A stretch of DNA of 64,000 bases from assembly GCA_963699495.1 (NCBI GenBank), contig CAVOUB010000008.1, positions 1 to 64,000 of the forward strand. The letters are read 5' to 3'. The translations under genes and the position numbers were made by a program. Origin of the DNA: JAIBJN01 sp963699495 (lineage in GTDB: Bacteria; Actinomycetota; Thermoleophilia; Gaiellales; Gaiellaceae). Positions 1 through 7,509 of this stretch are shown piece after piece (positions within the stretch are counted from its first letter, which is position 1; each line of letters begins with the position of its first letter). Below the pieces are notes generated by a model. It searched no databases, had not been told where the DNA came from, and was given only the letters and a program-made list of their open reading frames with translations.

Positions 1-483
1 TGAGGGTGTGAGGCGCGACGTTTTCCGCGGCGGGCGGACCCCACCGGGGATTGGTGTCGCAGAAGTTGGGGAGCCTCCCCACACCGTCCACGCGACATCT
101 CGCCTAGCCGACCCGATGGAGGCGGCGGGAATCGAACCCACGTCGAAGTCGCCCACAAGCCCCAGCAGGCGAGGCACTCGCGACCTCCGCGTCCCTGAGG
201 TGGTGCCTCGCAACCCCACATTGCGACAAGGCAGACCGCCGCGTCAGCGTCCGCTCTCTCGAGCGATGGCCAGAAATGTGATGGTAGGCGTGATCGTCGT
301 CGTGCCAGGGGCCTTCGACGTCTCCCTCGGACCCTCCGGGCGACCGCCATTCCGTCGGCCGGGGCTCGGAAGCACTGCCGATCCGCGACCAAGCGTACCG
401 GGCCTGACGCTTCAGCCCCTCTCTGAGTCTTAGCGGCCATTTCGAGGCTCGCAAACTTTCCCTTACAGAGTTACGCTCTGCTG
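1..483. other. No confident gene; contains an ssrA-derived repeat
   Basis: Open frames on both strands here are arginine/proline-rich, match no family I recognise and look like random frames of GC-rich DNA. The only structure I can support is the copy of the tmRNA 3' end at 113-152 and a tight 6-bp hairpin at 68-80. No tRNA could be folded: the T-arm-like piece has no matching 5' acceptor strand nearby. Confidence 0.5.
113..152 (-). repeat. ssrA 3'-end repeat, copy A (att-like)
   Basis: These 40 bases match 11911-11951, the 3' end of the intact tmRNA gene, with one substitution (position 140) and one missing base. Read on the minus strand they encode the T-arm (UUCGAUU loop) and the 3' acceptor strand of tmRNA. 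Similarity stops abruptly on both sides. Integrases that target ssrA leave such 3'-end duplications at element boundaries, so this is most likely an attachment-site relic. No integrase gene is visible beside it. Confidence 0.75.
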
Positions 484-798
484 ATGGCGGCCGCGGCGAC
501 ACTAGTCATGTGGTTTCAGCTCCGCTCGCCGGAGCTGGCCGAGGAGTTTGAGCGTCTGATGGCCAGCGATCGGGACATCGTCCATAGCTCGCTGGAGACG
601 ATGCCGGATTGGCGATTGACGCGGCCGACGGATGTACCCGGACAGGCCACTGAATCAGCCGATTACGTGCTGATCGCGGAGATCGTCAACATCGAGCACT
701 GGCAGCAACAAGCGGAGCAACGGGTCCAGGCCTTGGCGGATGACTTGGAGCATCTGGTGTCCAGCCGGAGGATGCTCGTCCTCGAACGCATCCTTTGA
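484..798 (+). CDS. Small hypothetical protein, possible dimeric alpha/beta-barrel fold
   Basis: 104 residues. A short N-terminal strand (TLVMWFQLRS) is followed by a helix, a middle strand (YVLIAEIVNI) and a C-terminal helix. This pattern resembles ferredoxin-like or antibiotic-biosynthesis-monooxygenase (ABM) small proteins, but no diagnostic residue is visible, so function is unknown. An internal ATG at 508 would give 96 residues; neither start has a clear ribosome-binding site. I keep the longer form because the first strand begins just before that ATG. It stands alone between an ssrA repeat and a gene-poor stretch in a region that looks acquired. Confidence 0.45.
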   Translation: MAAAATLVMWFQLRSPELAEEFERLMASDRDIVHSSLETMPDWRLTRPTDVPGQATESADYVLIAEIVNIEHWQQQAEQRVQALADDLEHLVSSRRMLVLERIL

Positions 799-1300
799 AA
801 ATAAGCTTCAGCTCTGACGGATACGGACCGACAGGGCGCTGCTAGATCGAGGCCGACAAGCCACGCCCCGGTCGTGAACTACAAGGGCTGCGAATGATCG
901 ACCAGCGCTAGCCGAGCGAAGAACAAAGCTCAGCCCGGCGGTCCCCAGCCGCGCCGCCCCCAAGCTAGCGGAGACCACACGCTCAGAGGACATTCCTGAA
1001 CGCTGGCCCAGCCGGGGCAGTTGGGCTCATGCATCGAGAGATCCCGACTGCAGAGCGCGACCGCGAGCCATCCGACAAGCTGCGCGCCGAGCGCGAAGCA
1101 CCCGCGCAGCTGCCGCGTCGGTCAAAATTGCCGGATTCGACGTAAGATCGAGTCGGGTTACTGCTTCCAGGGAGGCCGCCAGTGAGGCAGAGTCTACGGC
1201 GATGCTGGTTCCGCACTCGCGGGTCTAACCGTTCAGAGTTGCGCGACCGAAACCTCAGCATCGCCCATTATCAAGACAGTCGCCTTGGGCGTAGCACGAG
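799..1300. other. Intergenic stretch with a long inverted repeat
   Basis: I see no convincing gene: minus-strand frames here are serine/arginine-rich and featureless. The one structured element is a perfect 10-base inverted repeat near the right end (1198-1207 and 1256-1265), just upstream of the three-gene operon starting at 1301. Confidence 0.5.
1198..1265. repeat. 10-bp perfect inverted repeat, 48-nt spacing
   Basis: GGCGATGCTG at 1198-1207 is matched by its exact reverse complement at 1256-1265. It lies about 36 bases before the ATG of the DUF2007-like gene, so it could be a regulatory stem-loop or operator pair. It could also be a chance pairing. Confidence 0.4.
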
Positions 1301-1534
1301 ATGATCCAGGTCGGCGCCTACCCCAGGCGAAGCGACGCAGAGCTCGCGCAGACGGCTCTTGCCGCTGCGGGAATCCCGTCCCTGGTCGCAGCCGACGACG
1401 CCGGCGGCGCTTACCCGTTCGACCTCACGGGCGCCGCGCGTCTTCTCGTCGACGAAGCGGATGCCGAGGACGCCGCAGAGCTCCTGTCCGAGCGTCCCCA
1501 CGCAAACCGGAAGAAACGAAAGGGGCCACCATGA
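1301..1534 (+). CDS. DUF2007-like small signal-transducer-type protein
   Basis: 77 residues. The N-terminal half fits the DUF2007 (putative prokaryotic signal-transducing) pattern: a beta strand (MIQVGAYP), a helix beginning with an acidic cap and 'AELAQTALAAAGI', then 'PSLVAADDAGG' and a valine/leucine strand with 'DEADAEDAAELL'. The family's biochemical role is not established. Its stop overlaps the next gene's start as ATGA (1531-1534), implying translational coupling to the SDR. The tail is short and basic. Confidence 0.6.
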   Translation: MIQVGAYPRRSDAELAQTALAAAGIPSLVAADDAGGAYPFDLTGAARLLVDEADAEDAAELLSERPHANRKKRKGPP

Positions 1535-2310
1535 GGATCGTCGTGATCGGCGGGAGCGGCCTGATCGGGTCGAAGCTCGTCAACAAGCTTCAAGAGCACG
1601 GCCACGAAGCAGTGCCGGCCTCACCAAACACAGGCGTCAACACGCTCACGGGCGAAGGCCTGGCTGAAGCGCTCGAGCAAGCTGCTGTGGTCGTCGACGT
1701 GTCGAACTCCCCATCGTTCGAGGACGCCGAGGTCCTGCACTTTTTCGAGACATCAACCGGCAATCTGCTCGAGGCCGAAGCCGCCGAAGACGTCGGCCAC
1801 CACGTCGCGCTGTCGGTCGTGGGAACTGAACGTCTCTCTGAAAGCGGCTACTTCCGCGCCAAGATTGCCCAGGAGAAGCTGATCCAGGAATCCTCGATCC
1901 CGTACTCGATCGTCCACGCGACGCAGTTCTTCGAGTTCATCAAGAGCATCGCCGACGCTGCAACCGACGGACACACGGTGCGGCTCGCACCCGTCCTGAT
2001 CCAGCCCATGGCGGCCGACGACGTCGCGAGCGCGGTCGGCAGAATCGCTCTGGGATCGCCGGTCAACGGCATCGTCGAACTTGCGGGCCCAGAACAGTTC
2101 CGTCTCGACGAGCTCATCGGCCGAAGCCTCGATGCGCAGAACGATCCACGCGAAGTGATCGCGGATCCACACGCGCGCTACTTCGGAGCTGAACTAAAGG
2201 AGCGCACGCTCATCCCCAGCAACGGCTCGAGCCTCGCCGAGACCCGATTCGAAGACTGGCTCAGCCGCGCGACAGCTACGTCGGAAACCACGAGCCTGAA
2301 AGGAACCTGA
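1531..2310 (+). CDS. NAD(P)-binding SDR/NmrA-like oxidoreductase
   Basis: 259 residues beginning at the ATG that overlaps the preceding stop. The N-terminus has a strand followed by the dinucleotide motif GGSGLIGSK, typical of atypical or extended SDRs. Further on 'VALSVVGTERL' and 'YFRAKIAQEKLIQES' match the YxxxK-bearing segment of NmrA-like reductases, and a C-terminal segment 'VELAGPEQFRLDELIG' is usual for the family. It could reduce a small substrate or act as a redox sensor; the substrate cannot be read from sequence. Frames extending upstream of 1531 lie inside the preceding gene and are not protein-like. It sits second in a three-gene operon ending with a tiny membrane protein. Confidence 0.8.
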   Translation: MRIVVIGGSGLIGSKLVNKLQEHGHEAVPASPNTGVNTLTGEGLAEALEQAAVVVDVSNSPSFEDAEVLHFFETSTGNLLEAEAAEDVGHHVALSVVGTERLSESGYFRAKIAQEKLIQESSIPYSIVHATQFFEFIKSIADAATDGHTVRLAPVLIQPMAADDVASAVGRIALGSPVNGIVELAGPEQFRLDELIGRSLDAQNDPREVIADPHARYFGAELKERTLIPSNGSSLAETRFEDWLSRATATSETTSLKGT

Positions 2311-2312
2311 GC

Positions 2313-2486
2313 ATGGTTGCAGCTACCGTCATCGTGTTCTTGCTGATTGGGCCGTTTTGGTTGATCTGGATGGGCGGGTTCTTGGCCAACGGCCCCGCCG
2401 AAGAGATCCGCCGAACGAAGCGCCACCGGTTCCTCGGGCCTGGCGGTCCCGACGACCCGTTCGCCGACGATCCGTTCGACGACTAA
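2313..2486 (+). CDS. 57-aa single-pass membrane protein with acidic tail
   Basis: Starts two bases after the SDR stop, with AAAGGA a few bases upstream. Residues about 2-25 form one hydrophobic helix rich in V, I, L, F and W. Then comes a short basic stretch (EEIRRTKRHR) and a strongly acidic, proline-containing tail with a repeated DDPF motif. The predicted topology is N-out/C-in because of the basic juxtamembrane segment. I recognise no family. The TAA stop abuts the ATG of the broken gene that follows (TAAATG), so the four genes form one transcription unit. Confidence 0.6.
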   Translation: MVAATVIVFLLIGPFWLIWMGGFLANGPAEEIRRTKRHRFLGPGGPDDPFADDPFDD

Positions 2487-2795
2487 ATGGATCGCTTCGT
2501 CCTTACTGCTCGCTTGGAAACCCGATGGCCGTCGGCGAGCCCTTGCGCTTCTCGCCGAACACTCGGCTCTCGGCATGGAGGAGCTCGAGACCTACCTGGA
2601 CCGACACACCATCTTCATGACCGAGACTGCGGTCATCTTCCTATTTGAAGGCAAAGGCGCCCCAGAGGCGGTCAGAGCGCTTTTCAACGATCCAGTCCGG
2701 TGCGCACGCTCATCGGCCGCTGGCTACCGCTCTTCGACGGACCCTCTAATCAAGCACTAGAGGCGTACTCCTGGGAGCGCGAAGCAGGTAGTTGA
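2487..2795 (+). pseudogene. Frameshifted YCII-like small protein
   Basis: Reading from ATG 2487 gives 'MDRFVLTARL'. A one-base shift near 2516 restores 'KPDGRRRALALLAEH' through 'HTIFMTETAVIFLFEG' to 'ALFNDPV'. A second, compensating shift near 2697-2701 continues with 'VRTLIGRWLPLFDG' and 'EAYSWERE' to the TGA at 2793. Joined, the pieces give a coherent protein of about 100 residues resembling small dimeric ferredoxin-fold (YCII/ABM-like) proteins. Two compensating single-base shifts mean either decay or sequence error; shifts elsewhere in the window make error plausible. It follows the 57-aa membrane gene without a gap. Confidence 0.55.
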
Positions 2796-3163
2796 TGCCG
2801 AGTCCTACGTTCGTTGGCGAAAACGCCGGTCCGGTTCCCGCCCAGGCGCTATCTTCGGCCATACAGGCTATTGATGGCTTGAAACCGGAGTTGGAGGCGG
2901 CGGGAATCGAACCCGCGTCCGCACCCTCGCGGTGCTTGAACGACGAGTGGCCGCGATTCGCGCACCCGAACATCACTCGATCAGCGAAAGGGGCCGAGTC
3001 GACCCTAGAGAGTGAGCTCTCAAGGCGCCGGTATTTCGCTCCGGAATGAGGCACGGGCGCAGACGGCCAAGGACACGACACGGCCTACCTAGGCCAGTGC
3101 CGGGACACGCCAGCTCCCGGTCAGCGCGAACCTCGCCATCACTAGAACCCCGCCTGGGCGACG
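2796..3163. other. Intergenic region carrying ssrA repeat copy B
   Basis: About 370 bases between a plus-strand pseudogene and a minus-strand membrane protein. Apart from the 30-base ssrA repeat at 2892-2921 I see no gene. Base composition is visibly less GC-biased than in the conserved block further right. The sequence next to the repeat does not match the body of the intact tmRNA and contains no tag reading frame. Confidence 0.5.
2892..2921 (-). repeat. ssrA 3'-end repeat, copy B (att-like)
   Basis: Thirty bases are identical to 11915-11944, the 3' end of the intact tmRNA gene, in the same orientation. Copy B covers the discriminator base, acceptor 3' strand and T-arm; neighbouring sequence on both sides is unrelated. 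It divides the region into a 2.8-kb segment back to copy A and a 9-kb segment forward to ssrA, as expected for two elements inserted in tandem at one attachment site. Confidence 0.8.
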
Positions 3164-3853
3164 TTAGGCCGGCGTCGGGGCCCGAGTCGCAGCGACCTCG
3201 CCGCGCGGCATTCTGAACCTGAGAAGCTCAGCGAGGAAGAGTGACACCATCCCAACTGCGGCCAGGTAGCCCCCGTGGGTAGCGAACAGCACCGAGAAAA
3301 GAGTCGCTCCGACGACAACACGAGAAATGCCCGCCTTCCAGAGCGCCACAGTCGCAGCGATCACCATGATGACCCAGGTGTCCTGCCCAAGGTTGGCGAG
3401 GATGGAGAAATTACTGCCACCCACGAGCTGACTATCGTTGAAGAGGAAATTGATAGCCGCGACCACCGCCTCCCGTTCCTCGCCGGAAAGGCTGTTCGCA
3501 TGGCGCGCGAGGACACCGGTGGCGATGCCGGCGATCGCATCGAACGCGCTGAAGAACACCATCCAGAGAACGAGTGCTGCGCGAGCGATCTGCGCTGCGA
3601 CCGACTGAATCCCGTCCAGCAGCATCCACACGCCAGCGGCGACGAGGGGCGTTAGGAGCAGCTGCCCGAAATGGACGAAGATCCACTTGTTCGCTGAATC
3701 CTCGATCCCTGCATAGAGCTCACCCCCCTCGGTGGGATGGAGGGCGGCGAGCACCGCCCAGAGGAGAGGGCCAGCGAGCAGAACCAGATGCCACGGGCGC
3801 AAGCTCATCGACGCTCGAGGCACAGCAGCGCCACGTTCGTTCGCCGTTTCCAT
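3164..3853 (-). CDS. Polytopic membrane protein of unknown function
   Basis: 229 residues with about six hydrophobic helices; the first spans roughly residues 21-42 (HLVLLAGPLLWAVLAALH) and the last ends near residue 213. A short basic N-terminus and an alanine/threonine-rich C-terminus flank them. No catalytic or transporter signature is visible; the general look is of small DUF-type actinobacterial membrane proteins. The start ATG follows directly on the TGA of the upstream hydrolase (TGAATG), so it is translationally linked as the last gene of the regulator-transporter-hydrolase cluster. Confidence 0.65.
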   Translation of the reverse strand: METANERGAAVPRASMSLRPWHLVLLAGPLLWAVLAALHPTEGGELYAGIEDSANKWIFVHFGQLLLTPLVAAGVWMLLDGIQSVAAQIARAALVLWMVFFSAFDAIAGIATGVLARHANSLSGEEREAVVAAINFLFNDSQLVGGSNFSILANLGQDTWVIMVIAATVALWKAGISRVVVGATLFSVLFATHGGYLAAVGMVSLFLAELLRFRMPRGEVAATRAPTPA

Positions 3854-5164
3854 TCACCTCTCTAGTAGCGCGTCGTCGAAGAAGCCGACGACACGCCGCT
3901 CGTACTCCTCCGGCTCGGTCGTGATGCCGGCGATGTGTTGGCCGTTCGGGACCTCCCAGATCTGCTTCGGCTCCCCCGCGGCCGCGTAGAACCCCTTGTT
4001 CGGCCGCGTCTCGCTTCCGCCCTGGCCGTGCTCGCCGTAGACGAAGAAGACAGGGGTCGGCGCGATCCTGGCGACCTCGCTGTTCAGGCTCGGCGGCGCC
4101 AGCTCGTCCGTGAAGACCGTGAGAGCCGCGATGAGGCTGACCTGGGCGGGGAGGTCGAGCAGCCGGTCGCGCAAGCCTGGGTTCGCGAGCTCGTCGCGAA
4201 GCGACTGCCCACTCGCCCCCTCGGAGACGACCGCGGCGAAGGCATCCGAGTGGGCGGCGGCGTGAATCGCCATCTCGCCCCCGACGGAGAGGCCGATGAC
4301 GCCGATCCGGTTCGGGTCGACATCCGGCCGCAACCGAAGATACGCAGCGGCGGCATTGAGATCCCGCTCCCCTCCCCAGCCGAAGCCGTTCGGATCGCCC
4401 TCGCTCTCCCCCTCGCCGCGACGGTCGAACAGGAGGACTCCGTAACCGTGGCGGGCGAGCATCCGTGCCTGCTTCTGCGGGCCCGACCGGCCCGGGAAGG
4501 CGATCACGGCGGCGCCGTTCTTCGACGGGATGTACCAACCCTGTAGGAGCAGGCCGTCGGCGGTCCTGAACTGGACGTCCTCGAACGCGGTTCCCAGCTC
4601 TGGCCGCGGTACTTCCGCCCGCGCCGAGTGCGTGACGACGTACGCGACAGAGGTCGGCAGGAGAACGACCCCCGCTGCGAGCACCACGCCGACCGCCAGC
4701 AGCAGGCGGCGCCCGTACCTCCACGCCCGGCTGTCGCTTTGCCGCCGCGACTTCCAGAGGGTCGAGGAGCCGATGGCGAGCAACAGGAGCCCGGCGGCGA
4801 GCGACAGGAACCCCGTGAAGTCGTCGCCGGAGGGGCCACCGCTCGTCGTGTAGTAGACGGCTTCCGTGCCGGCGAGCACGCCGAAATAGCCGAAGAGGAG
4901 TGCGATCGAAGCGCGAAGCCCGGGACGCAGCCGCGGGTACGAGATCGCTGCGGCGGAGATCAGGACGAGCGGCACGAGGCCACTGACCAGGTGATCACTC
5001 GCCGACCGGCCAGGCTCTGGCTGGAGGAAGCGGTCGTCGACCACGTGGAGCGCCGTGACGCCGAGCGCGAGCCGCGCGAGACCCGCCTCCGTACGAAGGG
5101 CTGCCGCGACCCGCGTCGCGGCAGCCCTTCCGGATTCGGAGACAGGTTGAGTCACGCTCGTCAC
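3854..5164 (-). CDS. Membrane-anchored alpha/beta hydrolase
   Basis: 436 residues. I chose GTG 5164 because AGGAGA sits seven bases upstream and the start lies just past the MMPL stop. The N-terminal ~200 residues contain several transmembrane helices (e.g. LVSGLVPLVLISAAAI and FLSLAAGLLLLAIG). The C-terminal ~230 form an alpha/beta-hydrolase domain: 'VIAFPGRSGPQKQ', the 'LLFDRRGEGES' loop, nucleophile elbow GLSVGGE with Ser, and a late His in 'NGQHIAG'. Hydrolases of this kind act on esters or amides at the membrane. Position directly after an MMPL exporter suggests a role in lipid or acyl-compound export, which is inference. Confidence 0.75.
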   Translation of the reverse strand: MTSVTQPVSESGRAAATRVAAALRTEAGLARLALGVTALHVVDDRFLQPEPGRSASDHLVSGLVPLVLISAAAISYPRLRPGLRASIALLFGYFGVLAGTEAVYYTTSGGPSGDDFTGFLSLAAGLLLLAIGSSTLWKSRRQSDSRAWRYGRRLLLAVGVVLAAGVVLLPTSVAYVVTHSARAEVPRPELGTAFEDVQFRTADGLLLQGWYIPSKNGAAVIAFPGRSGPQKQARMLARHGYGVLLFDRRGEGESEGDPNGFGWGGERDLNAAAAYLRLRPDVDPNRIGVIGLSVGGEMAIHAAAHSDAFAAVVSEGASGQSLRDELANPGLRDRLLDLPAQVSLIAALTVFTDELAPPSLNSEVARIAPTPVFFVYGEHGQGGSETRPNKGFYAAAGEPKQIWEVPNGQHIAGITTEPEEYERRVVGFFDDALLER

Positions 5165-5175
5165 GGACGGCTCTC

Positions 5176-7416
5176 CTAGGAGCTCGGCGTGGGAACGGGC
5201 GGCGCCTTGACCGGCGCGAGCTTCTCGCCATGCTCGAAGTGCGGCAGCCACTCGAGCCACTTCGGCAGGTACCAGTTCCAGTCCCCGAGCAGCTTCATGG
5301 ACGCCGGGAGGAGGACCCCCCGGACGATCGTCGCGTCGATCAGGATCGCCACGGCCAGGCCGACGCCGAACTGCTTGAGCATCAGCATCGAGAGCGTCGC
5401 GAAGATGGCGAAGACGCCCACCATCACGATCGCAGCGCTCGTGACGACGCCGGCTGTCGTCTTGATCCCATGGACGATGGCCTCGTCGGTGCTCATCCCC
5501 CTGTCGTACGACTCGCGAATGCGGCTGAGGATGAAGACGTGGTAGTCCATCGACAGGCCGAACAGGATCACGAACAGGAGGATCGGGAGGAACGGGTCGA
5601 TTCCGCCCGTGAACTCGAAGCCCAGAAGCCCCTTCCCCCAGCCGTGCTGGAACACGAGCACGAGGACACCGTAGGCAGCCCCGATCGAGAGCAGGTTGAG
5701 CAGGATCGCCTTGGCCGCGATCACCACCGACCGGAAGGAAAGGAGCATCAGGCAGAACGCGAACAGGAGCACGAACCCGAACACGAGCGGCGCGACGGTC
5801 TTCATCTGGTCGTTGTAGTCCTTCGCCTGCGCGGTCGTGCCGGTGACGGCGACCTCGGCATCGGGCAGGGCCCCCAGCGTCGGCGGGATCACCTCGTCGC
5901 GAAGGGCGGCGAGAGCCGCGTTCGAGGTCGAGTCGGTTCCCTCGCCCTCGACGGGGATCGAGATGTTCGCGACCGTTCCCGCCGTGTTGACGTCGACGTC
6001 GATCGGCTCGTTCATGAGGCCGGTTTGGAGCGCGCGCCACTCGAGCTGGCCGATCGCCTCCTGGACGGCCGGCGCCTCGACGTCAGGCGCCTTGACGACC
6101 ACGTTGGCCCCGATCTCGGTACCCGGGAAGGCGTCCTTGACGCGGTTATAGGCGGTCAGGAACTGCGGCGGGTACGAGTCGATGCTGGCCTGGGCCGTGT
6201 GCAGCTGGAGCGCGGGCACGGCGAGCGCGACCAGGAGACCACCCGCCAACGTCACCGACAGCGCCGGGTGCCGGAGCACGCGGTCGATGATTGCCCCCCA
6301 GATCCGGCCTTCGCCGTCGTCCCTGCGCAGCCGGTGGACGAACGGCACGCGCACGCGATCGACCCCGTCTCCCAGCTTGGAGAGAAGCGCGGGCAGCACC
6401 GTCAGCGACCCGAGCATCGCAACCGCGACCACCGTCATCGTGGCGACGGCGAACGACGCGAAGTCGGCGTCCCCGGTGAGAAACATGCCCGACATGGCCA
6501 CGAGGACGGTGAGCCCCGAGACGAGAACCGCTCGACCGGAGGTCGCTGCCGCCGCCTCGAGTGCGGCCTCCTCGCTCCGGCCTGCCGCACGCTCCTCGCG
6601 TTCGCGCTTCAAGTAGAACATCGAGTAGTCGACGCCGACCGCGAGCCCGATCAGGAGGATGATTGCGCCGACGCCGTCACTCATCGGCAACGCCTGGCTG
6701 AAGACCGCCACGAGACCCATCGCCGCGAGGACCGCCGTGAGCCCCAGCAGGAGCGGGATGCCCGCCGCGACGAGCGCGCCGAAGGCGATCAGGAGGATGC
6801 CCAGCGTCAGGGGGACGGAGTAGAGCCCCGCCTTCTTGAGGTCGTCGAAGAACGCAGCGTTGATCAACTTCCCGGTGCTCTCGCCGAACGATCCGACGTA
6901 GAAGCCCGGGTTCGCCTGCTGAATCTCGTCGACGGTGGCGAGGATCGGATCGACGTGGTCGACGGCCTCGTCGGAGGGACCGGCGATCTCGACCGGAATC
7001 AGGACCGAGTGCTTGTCACCGGAGATCTGGCCCGCGCTCTCCCCGGGGTCGAAGGGCGATTCGACCTTCGAAACCTCCGGAAGGGCCGAGAATTCGTCGA
7101 CGACCGACTGGACGACCGCCTGGAACTCCGGCGAGGACGCCGTCAGCTCCGCGTTCTGGACGACGATGGCCTCACCGGCCGGCTGCTTGAACTCCTCGTA
7201 GAGAGTCTTGTCCGCCCGTCCGGACTCCCCGGGCCCGGAGGTCTCGAAGACGATCTACTTCTGGGTGACGAGCGAGTTCCCGATCGCAAACGCCACGAGC
7301 GCGAACGCGAGCCAGCCGAAGATCGCCTTCTTTCGATGGTGGGCGCTCCACCGGGCCATCCGCGCCGCGAGATTGGTCGGTCGGGTCGAGTCCTTCTCGA
7401 GAGGGGCACTCGGCAT
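5176..7416 (-). pseudogene. MMPL-family (RND-type) lipid/drug exporter with in-frame TAG
   Basis: Full-length frame of 746 codons from ATG 7416, with GGAAGGAG seven bases upstream. It encodes a YdfJ/MmpL-type exporter: one N-terminal helix, a periplasmic loop, five helices with 'GVDYSMFYLKREREE' (the family's acidic TM4 segment) and, in the second half, the repeat 'GLSMDYHVFILSRIRE'. The frame is interrupted once: codon 54 is TAG (7255-7257) just after 'NSLVTQK', where the coding sense resumes immediately. Either a nonsense mutation or a sequence error; a protein restarted downstream would lack TM1. It lies between the LuxR regulator and the hydrolase, all on one strand. Confidence 0.75.
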
Positions 7417-7509
7417 CGGGGGTCTCCTTCCGAAGCTGTCCTTGAGGCCAACCTAGGGCGGCGCCGTCGCGATCGCATCGGTGATAACGCCGGTGCGGCG
7501 CGCGTTTCG

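Noticed and set aside
113..260. tRNA gene on the minus strand at copy A
   Set aside because: T-arm and 3' acceptor strand are present, but there is no cloverleaf; it matches only the tmRNA 3' end.
2892..3150. Second complete tmRNA, or a tRNA, at copy B
   Set aside because: No GGTTTCGAC-type 5' block, no tag frame and no 5' acceptor strand pairing with CGCCUCC within range.
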